A DNA stretch of 9,834 nucleotides from Candidatus Shapirobacteria bacterium CG06_land_8_20_14_3_00_40_12 (GTDB taxonomy: Bacteria; Patescibacteriota; Microgenomatia; UBA12405), in NCBI GenBank assembly GCA_002780135.1, contig PEWA01000013.1, positions 1 through 9,834 of the forward strand. Direction: 5' to 3'. Position 1 is the stretch's first letter. Every line of letters begins with the position of its first letter. The notes beneath the pieces were generated by a model. It did not search any database. It had not been told where the DNA came from and saw only the letters and a list, made by a program, of their open reading frames with translations. Below, piece by piece: positions 1-6,053 of this stretch. The position numbers were made by a program, and so were the translations under genes.

Positions 1-872
1 TACCATTTGATATATCTTCGGGAGACAGTCCAACTGGCAAAGAGTCCCACCAGAAGCCCCAAAAGAATTTCAGAAGACAACCAAAAAAGATAATATCCCG
101 GGTCCGGACGAACAAAGATGACAGGATCAAAGAAACGGTTAAGGATGGGTTTTAGATAAAGAAAAAGACCCAGGGAAAACGAAAAACCGGTAATAGCACC
201 AACAATTCCGTGAAATATACCTTCTAGTAGAAAGGGTTTTTTGACATAGAAGGCTGAAGCACCCAAAAGTCGGGAAATGTTTATTTCATCTTTACGGTTA
301 GTAATTTTGAGCCCGATAATAACAAAAACCATAATAAAGGCAATAAAACTCAGAAGAGAAATGGAAATAACACCGGTTTTACGAACAATATCTGTCCAGA
401 TCAATAAAGATTGGATAATGTCTTTCTGATAAATTATTTCATCAACAATGGTGCTTTTGGCCGCAAAGGACTGGGCAATAACTTCCAAAACTTTTGGGTT
501 GTAGGCGGAAACTTCAAAAGATGCCGGCAGAATGGAGGAGGTGACCATTTCAGTCAAGAGAGGATTGTTTTTGTTAAGTTCTTTATATATAGTTAAAGCT
601 TTTTCCTTGGATATAAAACGGATTTCTTTAATGTCAGGAAAGGTTCCTAACTCTTTTTGAACGGATTCAAGGGTGGCTTTGTCTAAACCATCTTTTAAAA
701 AGATGGTGATTTCAGGTTTGGTTTCAAAATTATTTAACAGAGCGGTGAGACCGGTATTTAAAAAGATAAAGAGAGTAATAACTAAAAAACTAATGGACAA
801 AGTAAAACTGGCCATCAGATTTTGGATGGGTGATCGACGAATATGGCGCCAGGTACGGGTAAATGTTTTCAT
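1..872 (-). CDS. ftsX: Cell division ABC transporter permease FtsX (3' end cut by window edge)
   Basis: FtsX is the membrane subunit of the FtsEX complex, which links ATP use in the cytoplasm to activation of peptidoglycan hydrolases outside the cell during division. Reading the minus strand from ATG at 872 gives 290 codons. There is a short basic N-terminus, TM1 at about residues 21-45, a large extracytoplasmic domain at about 46-155, then TM2 (about 157-180), TM3 (about 208-231) and TM4 (about 258-282). The conserved FtsX segment after TM2 is clear: RKDEINISRLLGAS at 203-216, then KPFLLEGIFHG at 222-232. The last complete codons read RRYIKW, a typical FtsX C-terminus, and the two remaining bases are TA, so a stop (TAA or TAG) probably completes just outside. 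The start directly follows the ftsE stop with no gap. An AAGGA Shine-Dalgarno site lies 6 nt upstream, so expression is probably coupled to ftsE. Confidence 0.93.
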   Translation of the reverse strand, partial: MKTFTRTWRHIRRSPIQNLMASFTLSISFLVITLFIFLNTGLTALLNNFETKPEITIFLKDGLDKATLESVQKELGTFPDIKEIRFISKEKALTIYKELNKNNPLLTEMVTSSILPASFEVSAYNPKVLEVIAQSFAAKSTIVDEIIYQKDIIQSLLIWTDIVRKTGVISISLLSFIAFIMVFVIIGLKITNRKDEINISRLLGASAFYVKKPFLLEGIFHGIVGAITGFSFSLGLFLYLKPILNRFFDPVIFVRPDPGYYLFWLSSEILLGLLVGLFASWTVSRRYIKW

Positions 873-1523
873 TTAAGATCCTTTGGATAACGTAATAACG
901 TTCTTTTCTAAAGACTTCACAAAATCCAGGTGGTGAGTGGTCATTATTATGGTGGTCCCCTGTTTTTCATTAATATCCTTTAAAAGTTTTATTAGGTTCC
1001 AGGCATTGACACTGTCGAGGTTACCGGTGGGCTCATCAGCCAATATTAACTCGGGATCGATTGAAAGAGCTCTGGCCAGACAGGCTCGTTGAAGTTCGCC
1101 GCCGGAAAGCTGGGAGGGAAATAGAAAGCGCCGATTGGAAAGCTTTACTTTTTTCAAAACTACATCAATGTTTGAAGGAATCAGGTGTGGATCGAAATTA
1201 ACAATATCCAACCCCAGGGCAATGTTCTCCTCAATCGTCAGATCGGAAATTAATTGAAAGTCCTGAAAAATAACACCGATTTTTCGGCGTAGCTTATCGA
1301 TATTGTGGAAACTTTTTAACTTTAAGTAATCGCTGCCTCCAACAATGATCCGACCGGTTGATAATTTGACTTGGCGGAGAATTAACTTGATTAAAGTCGA
1401 TTTACCAGAACCGCTTGCCCCGACCACAAAAACAAAATCACCTTTTTTGATTTCAAAAGAAATCTCTTTTAAGGCGGTGATTGGGCCGTAACTTTTTGAA
1501 ACAGAATCAAAAACTACATCCAT
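873..1523 (-). CDS. ftsE: Cell division ATP-binding protein FtsE
   Basis: FtsE is the cytoplasmic ATPase of the FtsEX divisome complex. The 216-residue product is close to the usual FtsE length of about 220. All ABC motifs are intact: Walker A GASGSGKST at 35-43, Q-loop Gln87 in GVIFQDFQLI, signature LSGGE at 139-143, Walker B LILADE at 159-164 with a following PTGNLD D-loop, and a switch His at 197. The phrase around the Q-loop and the adjacent ftsX separate it from LolD and MacB relatives. The gene starts 3 nt after the upstream membrane-protein gene and abuts ftsX. No Shine-Dalgarno site precedes the ATG, so translation probably relies on coupling. Function is inferred from the family and the neighbour. 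Confidence 0.95.
   Translation of the reverse strand: MDVVFDSVSKSYGPITALKEISFEIKKGDFVFVVGASGSGKSTLIKLILRQVKLSTGRIIVGGSDYLKLKSFHNIDKLRRKIGVIFQDFQLISDLTIEENIALGLDIVNFDPHLIPSNIDVVLKKVKLSNRRFLFPSQLSGGELQRACLARALSIDPELILADEPTGNLDSVNAWNLIKLLKDINEKQGTTIIMTTHHLDFVKSLEKNVITLSKGS
879..883 (-). promoter_or_regulatory. Shine-Dalgarno site for ftsX
   Basis: On the minus strand AAGGA sits 6 nt before the ftsX ATG, inside the last codons of ftsE. It is the only convincing ribosome-binding site I found in the window, and it fits a gene whose start has no -10-like box and must be translated from a polycistronic message. Confidence 0.6.
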
Positions 1524-1526
1524 TTT

Positions 1527-2018
1527 TTATTCGAGAACCTTGATGGTGCCAACATCAAGAAGCCATGAGGTCTTGTTGGAGGCATTGGTCTCGCCTTTGA
1601 TTTCGACCTTTCGGCCAACAAACAAATCCAAATCTACCACAGAAGAAGTTAGTGAAGCCCGCTGAGATAAACCGCCCGGACGGTTGAGAATATGGGTACC
1701 CTCACCATTGATAGAACCTTTTTCAAGGTCACCGGTGGCTGAATCTTTGAAGATTTTACCAAGATTTCCGTAGAGTTTACCGACTTCAATTTGATCTTTG
1801 GTTTTAATGGTTTCGGGGCTGATGATAAGTGCCCTGGAAGTATCGGTGCTTTTGTCTGCCAAAAGAAAACGTGAACCCCAGAAACCTGAAGTTAGAGCTA
1901 ATATAGATATAATAATAATTAGTCCGACAGATAGGGGTTTTTGATCGTCAATGACAGTTTTTGGATGACTAACCGGAAGTTCTGTGGGAGTTTGAGGAGA
2001 CAGGTTGGGAATTTCCAT
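1527..2018 (-). CDS. Single-pass membrane protein of unknown function
   Basis: I do not recognise a named family. The 163-residue product has a proline-rich cytoplasmic N-terminus (about 1-28), one hydrophobic segment at about 29-50 and an extracytoplasmic remainder. From about residue 75 there are short alternating strands with glycines (GKLYGNLGKIF, GTHILNRPGG). The end reads VDLDLFVGRKVEIKGETNAS, then a Trp and a final strand near DVGTIKVLE. This pattern resembles a small beta-barrel of the OB-fold type, and similar proteins seem familiar from Microgenomates-type genomes; both statements are inference. It lies between the LCP enzyme gene (6 nt gap) and ftsE (3 nt gap), so an envelope or division role is plausible but unproven. 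A TATACT extended -10 box ends 8 nt before the ATG. Confidence 0.8.
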   Translation of the reverse strand: MEIPNLSPQTPTELPVSHPKTVIDDQKPLSVGLIIIISILALTSGFWGSRFLLADKSTDTSRALIISPETIKTKDQIEVGKLYGNLGKIFKDSATGDLEKGSINGEGTHILNRPGGLSQRASLTSSVVDLDLFVGRKVEIKGETNASNKTSWLLDVGTIKVLE

Positions 2019-2024
2019 ATTAAA

Positions 2025-2972
2025 TCAGTATAACAAAGATTTTTTGACAAAGTCATGAAGGGTAGAATAATCAGAAGTGGCAGTAATAAAGACCCATTGT
2101 TTGTTAATAAACTTGAGAGGATGATAAATTAGATCAACCTTGGGATTCTCGCCGGTAGGTATCTCAATTTTTTCAAGTTTAAGACTTTTTAAATGGGGCA
2201 AAACATTAAATCCAAGAGAAAAAAAATCGGCATCAGTGAAAGAGCTTTTTATTTGGGTTTTAAAATAAGTGTAGAGTCGGTAGATAAGAGTTAAATTGTA
2301 TTTTTCGGAAATAATCTTGGAAAAAAGATTGTCTAATAGTAATTGCTGGCGACGGATTCGGCCTAAATCAGTGCCGCCATCAGTGGCCGTCTCGGCGCTT
2401 TTCCGGGAACGGACAAATTCAGTGATATTTTCGGCAGTTAAATGATTCCAACCGGAGGGAAAGGAAACGGTTTTATAAATGGGAATTGAGGGAACAGGAT
2501 TGGCAATATAATCAGGATTGGGATACTCCTGGTCCGTGAAACCAGTTTCCAGGAAGAGATCAATACCGCCGACCAGAGTAATTAGATTTTTTAAATCGTC
2601 GGTGGTAATAACCACGATTTTGTCGACGGGTTGGTCGATTACCGTCTGAAAACGGGATTTTAAGTAAGCAAAAGAGTCGGAACTTTTTAAGGAATCGGGG
2701 TAGATTTGGTTGATTTTGACAGAATCGGGGTAGAACCAGAGATCCCGGGGGAGGGAAAAGAGCCGGAACCTGAAGTTGGAAAGAGACAGGTGGGCGTAGA
2801 TGATGGTGTCGGTGGTTTCGGTTCTTTCCAGTAAATCATTTCGGGGGTCAAGACCAAGGATTAAAAAGTTGGTGGGAGGTGACGGCAGGTTTGAAATCTT
2901 TTGAAAAAATACAAAGGCAATGATAAAGAAAGTAAAAAACAAGCCTAAAAATAAAATAAAAGTTTTTTTCAT
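2025..2972 (-). CDS. LytR-CpsA-Psr (LCP) family envelope glycopolymer transferase
   Basis: LCP enzymes work on the outer face of the membrane and transfer lipid-linked glycopolymers to peptidoglycan or other acceptors. The 315-residue product has an N-terminal signal anchor (about 4-23) and an LCP domain from about 35 to 220. Visible landmarks are LILGLDPR at 37-44, the TDTI strand at 54-57, FSLPRD at 72-77 (Arg binds the pyrophosphate in known structures), GGID at 135-138, and RSR at 188-190 followed by DLGRIRRQQ at 202-210. About 95 further residues follow, with no LytR_C domain that I can identify. The stop is TGA, and its ATG overlaps the prfB stop in an ATGA junction, so translation may be coupled to prfB. 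Which polymer it attaches cannot be told from the sequence. Confidence 0.92.
   Translation of the reverse strand: MKKTFILFLGLFFTFFIIAFVFFQKISNLPSPPTNFLILGLDPRNDLLERTETTDTIIYAHLSLSNFRFRLFSLPRDLWFYPDSVKINQIYPDSLKSSDSFAYLKSRFQTVIDQPVDKIVVITTDDLKNLITLVGGIDLFLETGFTDQEYPNPDYIANPVPSIPIYKTVSFPSGWNHLTAENITEFVRSRKSAETATDGGTDLGRIRRQQLLLDNLFSKIISEKYNLTLIYRLYTYFKTQIKSSFTDADFFSLGFNVLPHLKSLKLEKIEIPTGENPKVDLIYHPLKFINKQWVFITATSDYSTLHDFVKKSLLY
2027..2056 (-). promoter_or_regulatory. Possible internal promoter for the 163-aa membrane protein, ftsE and ftsX
   Basis: The minus strand shows an extended -10 TGTTATACT at 2027-2035 and a weak -35 ATGACT at 2051-2056, with an 18-bp spacer. The -10 ends 8 nt before the ATG at 2018, so a transcript would begin at or one base before the start codon. 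The promoter lies wholly within the last LCP codons; its -10 overlaps the LCP stop. AT-rich DNA produces such hexamers by chance. Confidence 0.4.
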
Positions 2973-4045
2973 TTAAGTAATTTTAATTCAGCTTTGATAA
3001 AGGGGTCAAGGTCGCCATCTAAGACCCCGACAGTGTCGGAAGTTTCGTAGCGGGTACGCAGGTCTTTGACCATCTTATAGGGGTGGAGAACGTAGGAACG
3101 GATTTGATGTCCCCAGCCGGCAATGACGTTTTCTCCTTTGATGTCTTTTTGCTCGGAGAGTCGCCTTTCTTCTTCCAAAGCCCAGAGTTTGGAGGCCAAG
3201 ATTTCTTCAGCCTGAAGCCGGTTTTGTTCCTGAGAACGCTGACTTTGACAAGAAACGACAATACCGGTAGGCTTGTGAGTAATTCTAACGGCAGTGCTGA
3301 CTTTGTTGACATTTTGACCACCATGACCACCGGCGCGATAGGCACTAAATTCAATATCTTCGGGTCGAATAGAAGTGAGAGCCTCTTTGTCGATTACCGG
3401 AGATACTTCAACCTTGGCAAACGAAGTTTGACGAAGCTGGTCGGCATTAAAGGGTGAGAGGCGCACTAAACGGTGAACGCCGGCCTCACCCCGAAGATAA
3501 CCATAGGCAAAGGGCTCGGAAATTTTAAGGGAAACGGTCTTGATGCCGGCTTCATCCCCGGCAATTAGGTCTAAAAGTTGATAATGCCAACCTTTTTTAT
3601 CAAAATAACGGAGGTACATCCGCTGTAAAATTGAGGCCCAGTCCATGGCCTCGGTGCCGCCCTGACCGGAATGGATTGAAAAGATAGCAAAATTGCGGTC
3701 ATATTTACCCGATAGATAAGTGGTAATTTCCAGTTGTGACAACACTTTATCGATTTTTTTAATCTGGGTTTCCAGGTCTTTAGCATAAGCCTCATCGTCT
3801 GCTTCAGCCTCAAGAGCAGTAAATTCGACTAAATTATCAATTTCGCTTTTAAGACCGGCAAATATTTTGATTGTCTTTTCCAAAGTAGAAAGCTCCTGCA
3901 TAATTTCGCCGGCAAGTTGCGGATCCTGCCAAAGGGAAGGATCGACTGATTTGGACCTTAATTCAGCGATTTTATATTGATATTCAGCGAAATTCAGTTT
4001 TGTTTGAATTTCTGTTAATCTTTTTTGAAGGTCTTGGGGTGTCAT
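2969..4045 (-). CDS. prfB: Peptide chain release factor 2
   Basis: RF2 recognises UGA and UAA stop codons in the ribosomal A site and triggers peptide release. The 358-residue protein carries the RF2-type codon-recognition tripeptide SPF at 197-199 and the catalytic GGQ at 242-244 in AGGHGGQNVNKVSTAVRITH. The N-terminal helical domain aligns by eye with other RF2s (LWQDP at 38-42). The reading frame is continuous from ATG at 4045. The in-frame UGA programmed-frameshift site present near codon 25 in many bacteria is absent; the equivalent stretch reads KLNFAEYQYK. The gene's own stop is TGA, overlapping the LCP start, and its start overlaps the upstream gene's TGA in an ATGA junction. In many Gram-positive bacteria prfB sits next to ftsEX; here two envelope genes separate them. 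Confidence 0.96.
   Translation of the reverse strand: MTPQDLQKRLTEIQTKLNFAEYQYKIAELRSKSVDPSLWQDPQLAGEIMQELSTLEKTIKIFAGLKSEIDNLVEFTALEAEADDEAYAKDLETQIKKIDKVLSQLEITTYLSGKYDRNFAIFSIHSGQGGTEAMDWASILQRMYLRYFDKKGWHYQLLDLIAGDEAGIKTVSLKISEPFAYGYLRGEAGVHRLVRLSPFNADQLRQTSFAKVEVSPVIDKEALTSIRPEDIEFSAYRAGGHGGQNVNKVSTAVRITHKPTGIVVSCQSQRSQEQNRLQAEEILASKLWALEEERRLSEQKDIKGENVIAGWGHQIRSYVLHPYKMVKDLRTRYETSDTVGVLDGDLDPFIKAELKLLK
2980..3009 (-). promoter_or_regulatory. Possible internal promoter for the LCP gene
   Basis: On the minus strand TTGACC (3004-3009, five of six consensus bases) and TAAAAT (2980-2985) are 18 bp apart inside the 3' end of prfB. The -10 ends 7 nt before the LCP ATG, predicting a leaderless message. 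No Shine-Dalgarno site precedes this start. This is inference from motif spacing only. Confidence 0.42.
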
Positions 4046-4368
4046 TTGGAGCGGAGAGTAGCATCTAAACGTGTTAACAGTTCATCAATAAGTTGATTTT
4101 TGAATTTATCATATTCCTGTTGGGGTAATTTTTTAATTTCCTCAATCTTGGGGGTATATTTGGCGCTTAATTCTCTAAAAGCCGAAGATGAAGCAATAGA
4201 ATCGACAAGTAAATTAATAATCGGAGGAAGATTGACCGGGGTGTCGGGGGTAGGGATTTTGTCAGGACGGGAAGAATTAATGTACAAAATGGCGAGGTAA
4301 ACTATGAAACCAAATATTACTAAACGAACCAAAGAATCAAATGTGACCCGCTTTACTTTTTTAGCCAT
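4042..4368 (-). CDS. Small single-pass membrane protein of unknown function
   Basis: I do not recognise this 108-residue protein. It begins with a basic cytoplasmic stretch (MAKKVKR), has one membrane segment at about 12-30, then a proline-rich linker (about 34-50) and a predicted helical tail rich in Lys, Glu and Leu (about 50-105). The TM orientation follows the positive-inside rule, placing the tail outside the cytoplasm. The ATG at 4368 overlaps the end of the thioredoxin-like gene by 16 nt, and its TGA overlaps the prfB ATG, so it sits firmly inside the operon. The tight overlap and uninterrupted frame support a real gene; nothing in it points to a reaction. It may be a scaffold or accessory protein of envelope assembly, but that is only context. 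Confidence 0.72.
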   Translation of the reverse strand: MAKKVKRVTFDSLVRLVIFGFIVYLAILYINSSRPDKIPTPDTPVNLPPIINLLVDSIASSSAFRELSAKYTPKIEEIKKLPQQEYDKFKNQLIDELLTRLDATLRSK

Positions 4369-4718
4369 TGGATAATCGGAGTATCACCCAAAAGGCAGAG
4401 TTTATTTTTGACATCAAAAGCCAAAGGAACGCTAATACCTTTAGTGGAGTCTACTTCCGGGCAGAGTTTGACGGTATCCTCTAGCTGTTTTTGATTGGCT
4501 TTGTTGTAGTAAACTTCTTTTTGGGAAATTTTAAATTTAGAATCACTTTTGTTGTCAGTAATGAAATTTTTAACAACTTCACAGTGGGGACAACCGTTAC
4601 CCCAAAAGAGAATTAGGTCGGCTTCAGAGTCAGGGATGATTGGAGGTGCCGGCTTGAAAATCTGATAACCGACATAACCAACAAATAGAAGAATAAAAGC
4701 GACGATTATTTTTCTCAT
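4353..4718 (-). CDS. Membrane-anchored thioredoxin-like protein with CPHC motif
   Basis: This 121-residue protein has an N-terminal signal anchor (about 3-20) and a small thioredoxin fold outside the membrane. The redox motif CPHC (Cys43, Cys46) follows a strand (LILFWGNG), and the expected cis-proline appears as VPLAFD with Pro98. CPHC is the DsbA-type dipeptide, associated with oxidising or isomerising thiol chemistry rather than the CGPC of cytoplasmic thioredoxins. Two extra cysteines (Cys86, Cys108) could form a second disulfide. The domain is short, with a glutaredoxin-like length. It overlaps the upstream isomerase gene in an ATGA junction and the downstream small gene by 16 nt. Its neighbours encode exported proteins, so disulfide handling in the envelope is the likely job; the direction of the reaction is not settled. 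Confidence 0.85.
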   Translation of the reverse strand: MRKIIVAFILLFVGYVGYQIFKPAPPIIPDSEADLILFWGNGCPHCEVVKNFITDNKSDSKFKISQKEVYYNKANQKQLEDTVKLCPEVDSTKGISVPLAFDVKNKLCLLGDTPIIQWLKK

Positions 4719-5293
4719 TTAGTGGTGGTGGTAATACTGACTATTTTGTCTCCCTGAACAATTTTGTCAAGAACCTCAAGGCCAGAGACAACTTCACCGA
4801 AATTGACGTAGTCGCCGGTTAAATGTTGACAACCTTCGGTGGTAAAACAGATAAAGAATTGGGAGTCGTTACTAAAAGCCTTATCGCCACCACGGGCTAA
4901 ACCAATGGTACCTCGGACAAAGGGGCGGGTATTGATCTCCGAGGCTTGAGTACCACCACCGATACCGGTACCGAGGGGGTCACCTCCCTGAGCCATGAAA
5001 CCAGTAATAACACGGTGGAATGAAAGACCGTTGTAAAAACCGGAATTGGTTTTCTTGAGAAAATTAGCTACAGTATTTGGAGCCACATCGGCATAAAGCT
5101 TGAGCACTATTTGGCCGTTTTTAGTATTAAGCGCGACGACGGTATCAGTGGTATTAGTCATAGTAGAAGAAGGTTTGGGAGTAACTGATAATAAAGGGAT
5201 AGAGCTGGGGGCGGGAGGGAGAACATTAGATTTATCTTTCAGGCCACAGGCGGACAACATAAAAGAGACCAACAGGAGGATAATTATTTTCAT
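4715..5293 (-). CDS. Cyclophilin-type peptidyl-prolyl cis-trans isomerase, lipoprotein
   Basis: Cyclophilins speed cis-trans isomerisation of Xaa-Pro bonds during protein folding. The 192-residue product has a lipoprotein signal (hydrophobic 3-12, lipobox LSAC with Cys16), a Pro/Ser/Thr-rich linker to about residue 50, and a cyclophilin domain at about 52-189. Active-site landmarks are FHRVITGFMAQGGDP at 92-106 (Arg94, Phe99, Gln102), the GTGIGGG loop at 108-114 and SQFFI at 144-148. The cyclosporin-contact Trp of eukaryotic cyclophilins is not present; HLTGDYVNFGEV occupies that region, as in short bacterial enzymes. Two cysteines (149, 155) lie close together and could be thiol partners of the neighbouring CPHC protein, which is speculation. 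It starts 3 nt after the peptidase gene and its TGA overlaps the next ATG. Confidence 0.93.
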   Translation of the reverse strand: MKIIILLLVSFMLSACGLKDKSNVLPPAPSSIPLLSVTPKPSSTMTNTTDTVVALNTKNGQIVLKLYADVAPNTVANFLKKTNSGFYNGLSFHRVITGFMAQGGDPLGTGIGGGTQASEINTRPFVRGTIGLARGGDKAFSNDSQFFICFTTEGCQHLTGDYVNFGEVVSGLEVLDKIVQGDKIVSITTTTK

Positions 5294-5296
5294 AGT

Positions 5297-6007
5297 CTAT
5301 TTTAGCAAAACTAAAACCCGTTTTTGACCATTATCGATTTCCTCTTTGATTTTGGACTCAGGAAAGTCATGAATACTGTCCATTAAAGTAGTGTAGGAAT
5401 AACGAAAATAGGCACCAAATTGGGTGCCGACATCGTGGACGGTAAATTGCGACTTCCCGTCATCATAACCTAAAATGACGAGATTGTGATACCAGGGGCC
5501 GCCACTTTTAAAATGTTTGTTTTCCTTATATAGGGTTTTACCATTGGCGGGAATGATGACCGGAATGTCTTTGGTTAAATAAGCCTTAATATCTTTAATG
5601 GTCGGATCTTCAACAATTTTGGTTTGATAACCATATAAATCAGTAGCAATTTTACCCATATCTTTAACATTAATATCGTGAGTGGTAGATGAGGCCAATA
5701 AATCCTTATAATCTTTTAACATGGTGTCTAAGTCGGGATTTTCTTTTTCTAAATAATAATGAACTGTTAATATGGCCGCTTCTTCACAGGCATCCTGCCA
5801 GGGCTGGTCCCATAATTTCTGGGGGGCCTGAGGGACAAAGGCTGTAGAGATAAGGTGTTTATCGGGTAAACCGTCGGATTTTATCGTGGTCGGTTGAGGC
5901 GCCACCGTCTCCATCACGTTTTCAATTTGGCGGGGAAGATCTTGGGTGTTACACGCCGAAAGCAGGCAAGAAGCTAAAAGAAGGAATATAATTTTGGCTG
6001 ATATCAT
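5297..6007 (-). CDS. C39-like cysteine peptidase family lipoprotein
   Basis: The 236-residue product starts with a lipoprotein signal (hydrophobic 5-15, lipobox LSAC, Cys19), then an approximately 35-residue linker and a papain-like domain of the Peptidase_C39_2 type. Motifs are FVPQAPQKLWDQPWQDACEE at 57-76 with oxyanion Gln71 and nucleophile Cys74, YHNLVILGYDD at 173-183 with catalytic His174, and VHDVGTQFG at 190-198 with Asp192. All three catalytic positions are present, so an active enzyme is expected. It is not fused to an ABC transporter and no bacteriocin precursor is nearby, so bacteriocin leader processing is unlikely. A surface-anchored hydrolase acting on envelope protein or peptide is more plausible, but the substrate is unknown. 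It is the first gene of the minus-strand string, transcribed from the divergent region shared with typA; its stop is TAG. Confidence 0.86.
   Translation of the reverse strand: MISAKIIFLLLASCLLSACNTQDLPRQIENVMETVAPQPTTIKSDGLPDKHLISTAFVPQAPQKLWDQPWQDACEEAAILTVHYYLEKENPDLDTMLKDYKDLLASSTTHDINVKDMGKIATDLYGYQTKIVEDPTIKDIKAYLTKDIPVIIPANGKTLYKENKHFKSGGPWYHNLVILGYDDGKSQFTVHDVGTQFGAYFRYSYTTLMDSIHDFPESKIKEEIDNGQKRVLVLLK
5299..5307 (-). promoter_or_regulatory. Possible leaderless extended -10 box for the cyclophilin gene
   Basis: The minus strand reads TGCTAAAAT, an extended -10, overlapping the stop codon of the peptidase gene and ending 5 nt before the cyclophilin ATG at 5293. No good -35 box or Shine-Dalgarno site is visible. 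It resembles the typA box TGCTAGAAT in form and distance. Confidence 0.38.
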
Positions 6008-6018
6008 CGTCTTATTTA

Positions 6019-6024
6019 ATCATA
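6019..6024 (-). promoter_or_regulatory. Candidate -10 box for the minus-strand operon
   Basis: TATGAT on the minus strand ends 11 nt before the peptidase ATG at 6007, predicting a 5' leader of only about four bases. A TTGATT -35-like sequence lies at 6045-6050, but the 20-bp spacer is longer than optimal and the box overlaps the typA -10 on the other strand. Confidence 0.45.
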
Positions 6025-6037
6025 AAAGGTGATTTCA

Positions 6038-6046
6038 TGCTAGAAT
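6038..6046 (+). promoter_or_regulatory. Extended -10 promoter element for typA, probably leaderless
   Basis: TGCTAGAAT is an extended -10 ending exactly 7 nt before the typA ATG, so the first transcribed base would be at or next to the start codon. There is no Shine-Dalgarno sequence between them and no clear -35 box, which an extended -10 can do without. Confidence 0.5.
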
Positions 6047-6053
6047 CAAACCT

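Noticed and set aside
411..876. Plus-strand open frames at 411-596 and 673-876
   Set aside because: They lie wholly opposite ftsX, which reads as a well-matched protein on the minus strand; the plus products show no recognisable domain.
3019..3813. Alternative frames over prfB (3019-3354 minus, 3083-3457 plus, 3571-3813 minus)
   Set aside because: All are contained in prfB, whose GGQ and SPF motifs fix the true frame.
4100..5327. Plus-strand frames at 4100-4300 and 5100-5327
   Set aside because: Both are antisense to better supported minus-strand genes and have no start signals or domains.
5297..6007. Bacteriocin-processing peptidase and secretion system
   Set aside because: There is no fused or adjacent ABC exporter and no double-glycine precursor; the domain is the standalone lipoprotein C39-like type.
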